A stretch of 64,000 nucleotides of DNA, taken from Carallia brachiata (lineage: Eukaryota > Streptophyta > Magnoliopsida > Malpighiales > Rhizophoraceae). Each line of letters opens with the position of its first letter. Positions within the stretch are counted from its first letter, which is position 1. A program made the translations under genes and the position numbers. Shown here one piece after another: positions 14,505-28,000 of this stretch. The notes beneath the pieces were generated by a model. The model saw nothing but the letters and a program-made list of their open reading frames with translations. It was not told where the DNA came from and did not search any database. Location: positions 9,974,095-10,038,094 of the forward strand of contig JADCRB010000013.1 in the NCBI GenBank assembly GCA_021464245.1, written 5' to 3'.

Positions 14505-14700
14505 TGGACGAGTAGAAGACGGAGAAATTTTTTTGTATAATTAATTAGTTTATTTGTGAAACGAGACGTCGAGTTATTGCAATAAAATTTGAAAGTATTT
14601 TTTATGTTTTTTTTTTTTGCAAAAATTAAATAATTTATTGCATAAATAAATTAATTTGTTGTAAAAAAATTTTCTCGTTTATTCTCTGTCTTCTTTTTTC
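14505..14700. repeat. MITE copy A (also present near 50.1 kb)
   Basis: The ends are inverted copies of each other: AGAAGACGGAGAAATTTTTT near 14514 and a complementary segment ending CTCTGTCTTCT near 14682-14694. Between them are matching arms around AATTAATTAGTTTATTTGTG. The internal sequence AATAAAATTTGAAAGTATTT is shared with the P450 intron copy near 50.1 kb. No coding capacity. The type is consistent with a miniature inverted-repeat transposable element; the superfamily is undetermined. Confidence 0.55.
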
Positions 14701-17352
14701 TGTACACCTAGTGGATCCATGCAAAATAACTTTCTATTTATTTCAACGAAGCAGCAATTAATGTCAGATAAAAAAAAAAAACAGAGACTTAACAAAGAAA
14801 ATAAAATCAAAACGAAAATGGAAAAATCTTGTTTTTTGTGAACGATAAGAAAAGTTCCACAAAACATTCTTGACGGGCAGTGTTCTCGCTGGATGTCAGA
14901 TAATTAACTTTATTTTAAACATTTGTTTTTGTGGTAAATAAAATAGAGAAGTTTAGGTAATATTAAACAGTACTATCAGGAAATATTATCTGTACTGCAC
15001 AATAGGTCTCTATGTCAAATTATGGGAAACAAACTTTACATTTGCTATTGGGATCATCAATATTTTTTTATAATTGTATGAAATCAGATATATATTTAAC
15101 CCACCAAACAATTTGACGAGAATTGAACATGATGTTTGCTTTTTTGAGTGCAATTTCTAATCGGTATCAAAACACGTTTCTACACATAACTTCATTATGA
15201 TATGTTTCTACTAAATTTAATATCTAAATTGTTATCTATCTTGGCGTAGTGGACTCAAGTGGAGAAGAATGTTCCGATGGATATTTAGGGAAAAGTCATT
15301 GTTTGACTAGTGTGATATTATTTTGGTATGAAAAAAGGATATTGCTGAGATGTAATCTTTGTGTGCTCTGAGTCATGGTTGATTAATTCAACCTCGTTTA
15401 TAGGTGAGTTCAGACAACAAGAGTCCCTTTTGTTGAAAACCTGCAATTTTAAACCAAGCGTACTTGAAAGAACTATCCATTCCATTGCCTCCAAGGTTAA
15501 AACTTCCCCGTGTTGTATTCTATGACTAATCAAAGTCCATTACCAATTTATATAAAATTATCTAAACTAGCAAATAATTTCTGGAGAAGTTTTGTTGCCA
15601 AAGCACTTTGATGGCTAGAGGCCAAGAAGGGTAGGTGTTGGTGATGAAGGAATAGTGGGTGGCAGAATCTATTTCTGGAGAATATTAGTTGGGGTGGCGA
15701 AAAAGGACTCAGTGGATAATAAGGCTTCAAGGAAAGCATTCTTAAAGTAGCATTAATGTTGCCTCTTTATCATTATTTTTTAGAAAGTGCAGAAGGGATA
15801 GGCAAAGCTTTTGTAAACTTCAGTTGATGGAAATGAACTTACTGGAGTATTCATTTGGTGGCACTTTCTGGTAAACCATTTTGAGTGCTCGTTTGCTTGC
15901 CCCCCTTTTTTCATATAATTATCGGCCTAAATAATGAAACCATGTTAGTTGCCCCACTTTCACATCAGCAAATGGTTCTTTTCAAAATTATATAATCTTT
16001 AGTAGTGATTAAGAACTTCAAGAGAGAAAAAGAAGTGATTGATGAAAACCTTGTTTTTGTGTTCGAATCCTAGTGACTTTGTTCCTTTTTCCTTGAATTT
16101 ATGGCCTCCCTTGTAACAAAAAAGGGGGGAAAAAAAATGTTTATGGCCAGTTATGTAAGTTGGTATGTATGGTCATTCCTTCCTCTTATGATGCAGGATT
16201 TGTATGCCCTGCTTTTAGGGGTTTATATTCTGGAAACTTGCTGGGTTGGCTGCATTGCATATTAAGCCCATATAAACCACCGTACACACATGAAACAATA
16301 AAGCTAGAATGTGGGGAAATTTGTGGTAAATTATGTTTTCTTAGGTCTTCCTTGCTTCCACTTCATCGTTGTAAGAGAATCCAAGTTGGAACGTCTGCTA
16401 ATCCACGCATCGGATGACTAGACCAGATACTATATCTCCAGATCGATGTTCAAGATTTAGTTGAACAAAATAAAGATTATTATTCCTAAAACTATGTTTC
16501 AGGGAACTGGAATTTGCGTGGTTATTGGACTTGGAATAAGCTCCAAACTTGTTGACCTCACCAAGGTAGCACAATACCGACCAAAAGCTAAAAAGGCATT
16601 GTCCATTGTCCAAAAGCTACCTTTTCCTTATGTATTGGCTTATGTTTTACTCTTATTATATGTAAGCTTTATATCTCAAGAGTATTGCTATTTGACAAAC
16701 TATAGTGACTGAAGATGATGACCTGTGGCAGTATATGAAAAATACAGAAGCATTATGAAAGTCTCTACTAGCATGCCCCACCCTAGAAGATCATGATTGC
16801 CTGTTCTGTATTGGAAGGAGACATAAATTGAATATTAGGAGCAGCTATAGAAGGCATGATTGGCGCAAGAAGCTTGCTTATTTTATAAAGACGTAAGTGA
16901 AATTAGACCAACTCCTGGTGCAATCTATAAAAGTGATTACAACCATCATATACCCCAACAGCAGCATAAACATGGACCTGGAAAACATTGGACTGCTAAA
17001 GTAGCAATAATGCATCAACGCCCAACAAGACAGGGACTTAAAGCAAAACCAACTTAAAGTACGTAAAAACAAGCCAATTAACACTATTTTCCCAGCCAAG
17101 AACAAACGTTAAAAGGTGTTTTCTTGGAGACCCGTTCTACCATAGATACCTCCCTACAAGTATTAGCACAATTATGATATTGGCTTCCTGTAACAGAGAT
17201 TACCATAATCCCCCAAGTTCCTATCTCCACTTGCTTTCCTAATTGGAGCTTGGTCCCAAGGATCCAACCCTCAATTCGCAAAAAAGATCAATTTGGTCTC
17301 TCCTTTATCTTCCAAAAAGGTTTTGCATGCCCTAGCGAACTGGCATACCTTC
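14700..17352. other. spacer and 3' flank of the NAC gene
   Basis: Only short unrelated ORFs occur. A few hundred bases above 17050 likely include the 3' UTR of the minus-strand NAC gene. No repeat with clear ends was found. Confidence 0.4.
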
Positions 17353-19189
17353 TTAAAACATATCCTCGTTGCCATAATAGCCCATGTAGTATCCATGTCC
17401 CAAGTAAGGTGACATGCAGCCAACGCAACTGAGATCATCAGCAGGCTCAATTTCCCCAGTAAAATTCGAGTGTGATGAACTTGGAGAAAAATCCATGTTT
17501 TCATGTTTGTGTCCTGGAGCCATTGAGTATGCTTGTGTATAATCCTACAATAAATAAAAGGCAATCAAGAAATCTCCAGATGCTAACTATCAGTTATTTA
17601 AAAACCTTCTTAATTTTATACCTTTGAGGAATCCAGAATAAAATCTGGTGAGACCCAAAAGTTTGAAGGATTGCTCTCCAGCGAAGCAGGCTCAGGTTCA
17701 GCAACTGCAGTATTTTGATAAGAAGAAAGAATAGGGCTTGAATAGGTACTCCCATTGTACAGGTAAGTTGCTTGAGGAGAAACATCGCTGGAGATCCCTA
17801 AAGGCTCATTTGATGTTGCAGCTGAGGTGAAATCCCCATTGCCTGAGCCAGCTTTCTTAGCTTTGTGTTCTCCATGGAATCACTCACCTTATGGCCTTGC
17901 TCATTCTTCTTGATAACACGACATAAAGCAAAAGCTCCCTGAAGACAATCATACATTTGCAATCTTCTAAACTACTAAAATCCAGACACTGTTCCCATGC
18001 TCTAAACTGAATATTCAACGTGATTAAGTACCTGAGAATTCGACAATCCTTGGGAAACATCATCGCATAGACGGTACTCATGCATCACCCAGTCTGTTCT
18101 ATCACCTAAAGGAGCACGTCCACGATAAAAGACCAGAGTCTTTCTATAGCCAGTGACAGCCGATTGACAGACAACTTTCCGGTCTTTGCCAGTAGCCTTC
18201 CAATAGCCAGCTTTTGTGGCTCTATTCGTTCTTGATCCATTCGGGTACTTTCGATCCCTTGGACAGAAGAAAAACCATTCCATATCTCGTTTAGGAAGGA
18301 ATGACTTCTCTGCAAATTGACAGATTGCAGCTGAGATTTTTCTAGTTTCAAAACCGGTAGTACTGTAATTATGCCTAACATGAGAATAAGTAGAAAGGTT
18401 GAGATTTTCATGACTGTGCTTTCCCTTGAAAAATAACAGTTGCAAAAGAGAAATCCGGTCGAATCAGGTTTTAGACCAAAAGGTTACAGTTCCCGTTGAT
18501 AAAAGTATTCACGTCACAAGTGGAGTCCAAAGCAGAAATTGAAACCAAAACCAAAAAAAGTGCTTTCCATTACTGGTATGTTCACACTGCAATTAAATCT
18601 CCTTCTCCTCCCAATAAAATACCGTAGTATCAATCTGATCACAATTTTATTGAAATATATTTAAGACATGAACATAGAAATGAATCTACATTGGGTCATG
18701 AATCTCAAGGCTGACCACAAAAAATGACAGTCTGATTGATCACAGAACTGCAAGCAAGTTAAATTCAGTCACCAAAAGAACCGTATCTTTACCATCCTGA
18801 TCATTTATGCTAAAACATATACATCTTCAGCTTAGTAAATGCTCCACCGACCATCATTTAACTAAAACAAAATTGATTATCATGAACATCATAATTCAAG
18901 TAAGGTTAATCTGCTACTGAAGGAGGAGTCTTGGTAGTAACGGTAAGGTTACTGCTATAAACATCAAAATTCAAGTAAATAATCCAAGACAGTGAACCTC
19001 TAAATTTATAATATTTATGGTTAGCAGAGTACCTGGCAGCTCCCATGGATCAAATTTGTACAGATCGATCACAGGGATCACTTCAAGCTCGATCTCAAGC
19101 CCATGAACTTTTCTTTGCAAGTAATACCCCACTAGTTCCTCGTCAGTTGGATGGAACCTAAATCCGGGAGGCAATGACGCCCCTCCCAT
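17353..19189 (-). CDS. NAC: NAC-domain transcription factor (NAC071/NAC096-like), 4 exons, one apparent 1-base deletion
   Basis: Exons on the minus strand are 19189-19033, 18309-18032, 17938-17622 and 17544-17353, all GT-AG. All five NAC subdomains are present: [51 protein letters not shown] with [35 protein letters not shown], and [13 protein letters not shown]. Subdomains C-D bind DNA and the tail is the regulatory part. Exon 3 breaks frame at about 17876: the sequence before reads [10 protein letters not shown] and the sequence after, shifted by one base, reads [12 protein letters not shown] and continues to the tail [12 protein letters not shown] and the last exon. Restoring one C gives about 314 residues, a normal length. 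As written the frame stops at 17798, leaving the NAC domain without most of its tail. The Arabidopsis relatives act in wound/graft tissue repair and ABA responses; function here is inferred only. Confidence 0.88.
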
Positions 19190-19213
19190 CTTCCACAATC
19201 CACGTAATTCTCT

Positions 19214-19778
19214 ACAGTTCAAGTGTTAAATGAACAGAACAGAACTAGAAGAAGCAAAACAAAGTCGGAAATGGAAAGATGGAGGCTTCTTGTTCTTGCT
19301 AACTGCCCAGGCTGCACATATTAAAGATCTGAAAAATCCAAAAATAAAAATTTTTAACGACACTAGGTTTCTTCCCGAGAATCAAGTAAAATTTCCACAG
19401 AATGCAGCCATTGGACGACACAAACATTTTCTTTGAAACTTGAACTTCTTATGATCAAATGCTGTAACCCCCCCCCCCCCCCCCCCACCAACACCAAATT
19501 CAGTGAAAAAAATTAAGATTTAACGTGAACAAAAACTTGATTTGAAGCAATACCCAGAAGCTGAAACTGTTTAAAATACACAATTAGATGGCCAATCCAA
19601 CAAAAGAGTCCACAGAAACTAGTTAGAGCTTCAAAAAATGGAAACCTTTCTAATACCCAGAAGCTAAAACTACTCAAAATCTTTGAAAAAGTGAAACTTT
19701 CGAGACGTTGTCAACAAAAACTTAGGTGGGCTAACAAAAATGAGAATCTTGAACAAAGAAAGAACAATTGTTGGGCTT
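19214..19778 (-). other. probable 5'-UTR intron of the NAC gene
   Basis: On the minus strand a GTAAGC donor lies at about 19778 and a CTGTAG acceptor at about 19214, 25 bases before the start codon at 19189. Together with a TATA box at 19836-19843 this would give a short leader interrupted by one intron. The region includes a 17-base poly-C run near 19469. Inferred from signals only. Confidence 0.4.
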
Positions 19779-19835
19779 ACGAAGGAAGAAGCGAGCTAAA
19801 GCTTGGTAGAGTGGAAGAAGAGGAGAGAAGGGAGT

Positions 19836-19843
19836 CTTATATA
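19836..19843 (-). promoter_or_regulatory. TATA box of the NAC gene
   Basis: The minus strand reads TATATAAG, a consensus plant TATA box, upstream of the putative leader and 5'-UTR intron of the NAC gene. Transcription would start about 30 bases downstream, near 19808. Confidence 0.45.
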
Positions 19844-19849
19844 GAGCAT

Positions 19850-22800
19850 TTGGACACCGAAAGTAGTGGAGACTGATTGCCCAAAGCGCACCCAAAATTC
19901 CACAGGGCTGACCCACTTGGGTTTTAACCCATTCACACCTATCGGCTTAGTTCGCGCCAAATTAAGCTATCGCCTTCAAGGAATCATTTGATTTTAGGCT
20001 TGGCTTCTCCTGCAAATGAAATTTTGTTCTCATTATTCTTTTTAGAGAAAAAAAAAAAAAAGATTCAAGTGTTTCAGCTTAATTGGATAATGAAAAGTAT
20101 GTGTTTTTTATTGGAGAGTCTGGTGTTCGAAAAGTAGTTCATTTTATCATCTACTCTTTTTACTTAATAATAAGCTAGCATTTTACTAAAAAAAAAAAAT
20201 CAACAGATTTGTGGTATATGTATAACAAAAAAAAAAAAAACAAAGAAAAAGAGTCAATCTTATTTTCTGTCTTTTGAGGTAGAAATTAGAACGGAAAAAT
20301 TAATCCTTTGTGACCTATTTTACAAGTTGAAATCTTAAAAACAGTATTTGTATACACCAGGCTAAGATTGCATATATTTTTACCTCACAACGTTATGGTA
20401 TGGGAGCCATCCGTGCATTGATACTCCCTTTTTTTTTTTTTGTCTTTAGTCTAGTGGCTAAGAATTCATAGTTAAGCATTAAAAGAAATAGGGGACTATA
20501 GATCAGGCAGGAGTTTGCAGTGGGGGACACTTTCGTCTCCATTGGAGCAAATACTTGACCATATATTCTCATGATTGTGCATGATCTGGTTGAAGATTCA
20601 GTTCGGTAGGATGTATTTAAGTTGCATATGAATTAATAACTCTAGACATCGAACGTAAATTGGTAACTTTTTCGTTAGATTTGGGACATCCACCAATGTT
20701 GATGCGTAGTAAAGGGAAATAACTCCCAAAACAAGTCATATTTAATTAGTGAAAAGAAATAAATATGAAGGATTTTATAATACTTAAGGCGTTGGTCTAC
20801 AAATGAAAGAACTAAACCTCAATTTCTTTTTTTATCTTTTTCAATCTCTCAAAAACTGGAGTATTTGCTCTAAAATATAATAAATAAATAAATAAATAAA
20901 TATGATGAGAACATTGGTACATCTAGCATTCTTCTTGTGATCACTATATCAAAATTTGTCGTCATTAATTTATTAGTACACTTTCACTTCTTGTCCTCGG
21001 CATAAAATAAATGCATTTAGAGATTTAGGAAAATAGCGATATTTGCATTGGCTTGATCCTTGAAATGAACATATGCCTAATCTGAAAGCAGACCCACAAA
21101 TTTTCTCAATCATTTTTTAAACTTTACAATCTTGACTAGTTTCTGGAGCACTCTAATTAGCCTGATCTGATAAGGATTCTGCGTAATCCCCTGTACTGGC
21201 CCAATTATGAGCACTCAATCTTTGGCGTTTATAGAGCATGATGTCATTAACTTTAACTGTAACACACTTTTAGAAATAAGCACAGTTTTGTCGCCAGATA
21301 AATAATTGGATATAAGTTGGTATTTGGACCTCACAAATTTAAAAACAAATTTTTTATGAATTTTAAATTGTTTTACCAAATAATATATTTTGTTAAAAAA
21401 ATAATTTTTTATTTTACGAGTCCTAGTCACTAGCTCACTTTAACTCTTTTTTGACGGAATTTTTTTGCCTACCGACTTAAAAAAAAAAAATTATGTAGAG
21501 CATTCGGCTGCAGAGTGCAGACTGGTCTAGATGGCGAAGCCCAGCATTGATTGGGGAGTTTGGGGTTTATTGATAGTCCAATCTAACCTCCTTCCACATC
21601 ATCCTGAGTCAGACAAAACACTTTTGCTTTTATTTTTTGGACGTGTTTGTGTCATCAAGCAGGGCCCAATGCTCAAAAGGTCACTCTTTGAGAGGAGTTT
21701 GCTGGTCTTTTTAAAGACTTCTTTAAATGGACCAAACAGGACTTGGTGACTAGTGGGAGCTTTAGCAGTTAGCACTCTTTCCCAGTTCACAATTCACATG
21801 CAGATGCAAAGAAGACCACTTAATTGGAGTGTACATACATCTTAGTTCTCATAAGGTGGGACCAATTAAGTAAGGTTGAGCAAAAACAATGTGTTTAGCA
21901 TGAACCCAGATTTTTGTATGGTTAAAGCTGGAAAAAGAAAAATCTAAATGCTGCTGCAATCTTCGGATGGCCGCTGTACACAAGGGCAGCTTCAAGGAGG
22001 TCAAGTGGGCAGATTAAGATTGTAAATGAGTCAAGTTTTAGTATGTTTAACATTCAAGTTTTTATTATTAATTAAAATAATTGTTATATATAATTAAGAA
22101 AAATATCTATGTTAATAAAACAAACTGATTAAAAATATGTATTTAATTACAATCTAAAAGTGTACTGTATAAGACTATCACATTTATATGGTCTAAGATA
22201 GCGTTAAAAATATGTTGTCTTATTCTTATTTTTGCAAAGATGATATTTTGTAACTCAAATAAATTTATCAAATGCATTCTAAAGACATACTAAACAAAAT
22301 TTTTAATAGCTACGGAAAATTAGTCTAAAATAATCTTTGAACAAGTTATTCTTAAGGTTAAATGAGTTGAACTATCTCTTTTTGAGACTTGCTCGTTTGA
22401 TAAACAAATTTTGATATTAAGGTTTGGGCCAGTTCTTATCCACTCGAACAACTAAAGTCTTAGAAAATGTGTTGGCTAGTTTACATCCAATAGGGCAATT
22501 TTCCATTCGTCTCCTTGGATATATATATTCTTTTGTTTATATTTTTAAAATTATTTCAGTACTTTTGTGGCCGTACTTATTTTCAAAGTTATCCCACCAA
22601 TTTTTTTCCTCCATAAACTTTTGAAAGTTGTCTTTATAGAAATAAAAAGATGATTTAAGAGTTTCAATACATGAAAATTCACAGGAAATAATTGTAATCT
22701 CTATTTTTTGGATTAACTAATATGATTTTGTTTATTTCTTATATATGTATAATGTATTGCCTTTGTTGTCATATTGATACATGTAAATTTGTTCATTGCG

Positions 22801-24575
22801 AAAAAATTCTAATGGATTTGTCACCGGCTATATATGTACATGCACAAGTATGTGACTACACAATTACACCAAAAGGGTCTAGCATCAAAAGGACCTGCAG
22901 GGTGTACAGGACTGTTTTGCTCGACCATTATAATGCTAAGTTTGATAAAGTGAACTAGAACTAACTAGTGGTGTTGCTTTAACACTTAAGGGCCTTAATC
23001 TAACTATGCTTTTGGAATTATTATTGATTTGGTAAACCCATTTTGATTGAGACTTATTAGGCTATATAATAGACTTATAAAGGGGGAAAAAGAAAGAGGA
23101 AAAAATATCATGAAGCAAATTTTTCTTCCTTTTTTTTTTCGGAATGATAAATTTACTTGGAAGTTGCTAAACAAGAGGGGGAACCCATGACTATTAATTC
23201 GGTAACTTGATGCAATGCGTAGACTTCCAACTCTACAGCGTGTTGTTTTCCAAATAGATGGAGCCAATAATTGATTGTTAGTGGAGTGCCATTCTATCAA
23301 TGATTATGCATTCGTACATATTAGTGGGGCAGTAACTTTAGTTAAACAAGCTGTTACTAAAATTTTATAGTTTGGGTTTGGGTCTTTTCTGTAAGCAGTA
23401 ACAGTTTGAGTGAACTTTATTATGCCCCTGATGTGCTTCCCTGTAATAATATAATTTTCTTTTCTCAATAAATCTACTTCGATCGACTTATCAGAAAAGT
23501 TAAAAAAGAACAAAAAAGAAACGAAAAAATTGGAACAGAAAAAAGGATGGCCTTAAACAAGTGGGTTACTTTCCCTGAGCTTTTATGATCATAATATACT
23601 AGCCTCCATTTAGATTTTAATAATTAATGACACACTACGAAATTCGAATTAATCTTCCAACCATACTATCACATCTCTCTAATCTTTTTTTTTTTTTTCT
23701 TTGTGGCGGCCACTTTGCACGTTTTGGAATTAGTTTTCTGTGGCGCAAGAATCATTATGTTCAAAATTTTCCGTCTTCCCTCTAACTCATGACACATTTT
23801 CTATATTTCTTAACTTTCGATGGAGAAAAGTAAACACAGAATTGGAGATGAATACTAGCAATAGAAAATAGAAAAAATTTTGCTACAATTAAATAGGCGC
23901 CCTAATCTTCTCAAAATTTTCACTTCACTTTCCAACGTCTTCCACAAGCCAAAAAAAAAAAAAAAAACTTTTGTCCAATTGAATGAATTTCTCCCAAAAT
24001 ATAATGGGTAAGTGACATCACTTAGATAACTTTAAAATAGTTATGCAATCTCATATAACAGTATTGATAAATTTTTTTTTTTCTTCAATTCAATTATCTA
24101 ACGACTCATGTATAACTCATCAATAATATTTGATAATTTATCTATTTTTTAAAAAAATTTAACTATTCAACGCTCATATCATTTTAAAACTGTTTAAGTA
24201 AAATTATAACATTTTTTTCAAATATAATATTGTAGCAAATGGAGACAAAACTGATACAAATTCATAATGGGATCATCAAAGTCTTGCAGATGAGGGAGTG
24301 CACAAAATATAGAACAAACAATAATGTATTATTAGAAAGATCAAATGTGAAATGAAGTGGATTGGAGAAAAGTGTGACCATGGTTTTATGCACTTACTGA
24401 GGTGAATGATAATGGAAGAAATTAGCTGCAAGGCATACTCTTACTCTTTTATGGGAATACAATCAGAAGACCACCTTATCCCTTGTCATTGTTTGTCTAG
24501 TGCTTTCGGCCACCTTTGTCCCCCGGTACCTTGGACCACGCCATGGTTAACTCGCATGCAACCACCACCGCTATC
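19850..24575. other. gene-poor AT-rich region
   Basis: I see no supported gene. There is an AATA-type microsatellite at about 20876-20902 and numerous poly-A/T runs. A stretch around 24005-24215 has ends resembling each other in inverted orientation, possibly a degenerate small transposon, but too weak to call. Confidence 0.35.
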
Positions 24576-25075
24576 GCGCACTCGACGGTGCATTTGTATG
24601 GCCTTTTAGAGATGTTGAGTTTAGGCTTGAAAAAATGTGGCAAAGGACCCCTTTTGGCACCCTATTCTTAATTTTCCTATCATAGATCGTTACTCATAAA
24701 TAGCAAAACTCAAATTTTACATAGTTATGAATGAATTGACATGGGTTAGAGATAGATTTACATATTACTCAATTATAATTATTAGTTACACATTTTTAAT
24801 TTTTTGATACATAAATAAAAATCATGCGCACTCTAGGGTGCATTTGTATGGCCTTTTAGAGATGGTGAGTTTAGGCTTCAAAAAAATGTGGCAAAGGACC
24901 CCTTTTGGCACCCTATTCTTAATTTTCCTATCATAGATCATTACTCGTAAATAGCAAAACTTAAATTTTACATAATTATGAATGAATTAACATAAGTTAG
25001 AGATAGATTTACATATTCCTAAATTATAATTATTAGTTACACATTTTTAATTTTTTGATACATAAATAAGAATCA
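24576..25075 (+). repeat. tandem duplication, two copies of about 250 bp
   Basis: The copies start at 24576 and 24826 and share GGTGCATTTGTATGGCC, TGGCAAAGGACCCCTTTTGG and TTTTTGATACATAAATAA blocks in the same order, with scattered differences (roughly 90% or more by eye). The unit is non-coding and AT-rich toward its 3' half. Confidence 0.8.
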
Positions 25076-28000
25076 TATATGTACAAACAAACGGTCAGAT
25101 GTTAGGTGTCCATTCCACATCAATAGCTGGCAAGAATTACTCCATTGTCCAGGGAACAGCAAAAGAGACAGGACAAGTTATTCCTATATCAGCGGATGAC
25201 ACTAGACGTTTGAAGATTAGAGAGATTGAGTGATAATAATAATGAAAAAAGGGAAAGTTTAATAAACATTTGGCCGCGTCTTGTCACATTTTAGACACCA
25301 AATGGAAGAAGGGAGAAGTGCAATTTTTCAGCGTCACTTTGGCCAGCGAGTCATTCTCTAAATTTGGGTCCTTGAACAAATGTGAAAAGGCCGCAGCTTG
25401 CGTGGTTGTTATAGTAAAAGTACTCATTTTTCATGTGAAAAATTATAGATTTGAATTTTTTTAAAATTAATTTTACAAGTTGTAAATGATTTCGTAACAT
25501 GTATGATTTATTAGTCCACAGATTTAGTATCCGGCCTACCTCATATGGTGATTCAATCCAATCTTCCATACCAAGTCTAGAAGGTACCATCACAACTTAT
25601 CCGTTTTATGCATAAAAAAAAACAAAGAAAGAAAGAAAATGTGAAAAGAGAAGAAGGCTGCAGCCATCAAACACTATTTCTTCCCATTTGGCCAAATCAA
25701 ACAAGACAAAGGAGATCTTCATCACATGTACTCCTAATATTCTCCATTATTAACATATTCTCACAATTATCAACAATGTCTCTTCTGTAATAATCATGTT
25801 TATCCCTAAAAGAAACCTAAGACCTTTCAATCATGTAAAGCATGAGGAGATTTCGCACTAAGACATGTCGCGACATTGAATTAGAGTCGCCATATATTAG
25901 CACTTTTTGTACACTTATCAAAAAATATTATTTTTAAATAAATAATGATGCTGTTAGCATGTGATTAACGAGGAATCATAATTAATATTTTGATTTAGAC
26001 TCTTTGAGATTCTGGATTACATGAGAATTTTGACCAAGACTATGTGACCATATATGTGCAAGTAGCTTGTGACTTCACTAAAGGTTAAATGCAACTATGC
26101 CACATCTTGTTGAACAGTGATGGCCCAACAATGTGTAGAGCATAAAACACGGAGAACCAATATTACCTGAATATTGCTATTTTACCTGAATTCAGGGTAT
26201 TTTAAATCATTAGGACGTTTGATTTCATGGGTCTCACATGGACTCACATATAAGATCTACAAAATCAATAACCCTGATTAATTCAGTTATGCCCAAATTA
26301 GAGCATATTAGCATTTTTCATATTAGCGTGGTTATTAAGAGACTTTGTTAGCTGGAAAGGTTAGTTGACACCAAGATGTTTATCAATTCAACCACAAGCT
26401 TATTCAATTCAATGGCAGGCTCTGAAAAAGGAGCAAGTCAATAACCAATCTGTAAGTATTGTGTGTTCAAATAAAGCCCAGTGATGAGCAATCTCTTTGC
26501 AACTAAAGCCCAATGCATTCCTGTCATCTGGTCTAATCTTAAGAACCCCCTTGTCCCACTATAGACAGCCCAACCATTAAAAACAACTGATTGTAGACTG
26601 CTGGTACAAACTTACGATGAAAGCCGTAAAAGCTAGAAGCAAAAAAAGCAGGAGAGAACCACGAATAGTCGCGATCTAGTGATGAAGAGGAGGCTATCGG
26701 TAATCAGGACAAATGTCTTGGTTCGAGTTTTTGTCGAGACCTTCCATCAGGGTAAAACCCACAACTACGGAATATGCTCTTCCAATAGGCGCAATGTTCG
26801 TTTGCGAGAACTGTATGTTACTAGTCTTCTTTCTCATTTTTACACAAAAAAAAGAGAGAAAAAAAAAAAAAGGTAGATGCTTAAAATGCTTTGGTCTTAG
26901 AACATGACAGCAGTCTCAATTGATTGTCAGAGATTAAAGATTTCTTCTTTGACAGCTGCCAAATTGAACTCAAGCAGGAATTGACAGAGAGAGAATCGGC
27001 TATACAGCTGAAATGTTTGCTGCACATCTGATTTTAGTCTCTGTCTATCCGTCTGTGTGGGAAAGACTTATAGGATCTGCAAAAATCAGACAGCCATGTA
27101 TGCCTTGGCTTTGACACCCCAGATTCCCACACGTAGTTTCATCGAGCCTAGACTTAGACCCAAGATCAAAACTTGTTGCTCTCTTACCACACCATCAACG
27201 ATACAAGCCGGTTTCTCTGACCCTTTGTTCTTCAATTAGCGGAGACCATTGAAGACTCCTGTCCTGCTTGTCCTCCTTTTCAAAATATATGAGACTCATC
27301 TTCACAATCTCTTCTCTCCACTGCTCGGTCTTCTCTCAAAGATGAACCCTTTCGGTTCTCTGACACCTGTTTTATCAGGCAACTTCAAATTCACCTAATC
27401 TCTACATCATCATAGTTGGACCATTTAAGAAGCAGTTTTATATATGCCCACAAGCCAAACATTGTTATTGCCGATGGGTTTGTCTTGAATTCTGCCTTCA
27501 ATTTATCAAAATTTTCCAATAGGGTTTATGTTGGTAGCCTGTCAAGCGATCCGTAAAATGGGATTTCCAAAAGGGAATCTGACCTTGTGGGTGATTTCCA
27601 ATGGAGTGATTTGTAGCAAATGTTTTGGGATGCTTGTTAAAATCAGTTCTTTATGAAGCGTGATTGTAGTACTTCTAACTTTTTTTTTAATACACTGACT
27701 GATGCTCAAACTAAAAAACTTGAGTTTCGAGTACTAATTTCAGTATTAATAAAGATTATAGGAGCCATTAGGCCTTAGAGTCTGGTCTTTTTATGTCCGC
27801 CACCACACGGATTTACTTGAGCTATTTGCATGCCACAAACTCTCACAGGACCCTTAACACTTAAGTTAGCACCCAGTACACAATAATATGATCATCTGCA
27901 TCCTATCAAAAAAATATATATATATATGATCATCTGCATAAGTATCATCATTAATGCAGATGAATAGAACAAGGAAGAGAGCCATGACAGATTAGACGCC

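Noticed and set aside
17876..17890. Treating the NAC frame break as a very short intron starting GTGAGT
   Set aside because: An intron of about a dozen bases is not spliceable, and no later acceptor restores the phase.
26690..26760. GGTTCGAG-like sequence reminiscent of a tRNA T-arm
   Set aside because: There are no A box, acceptor stem or anticodon arm at the required spacing. No tRNA, rRNA or CRISPR array was found anywhere in the window.
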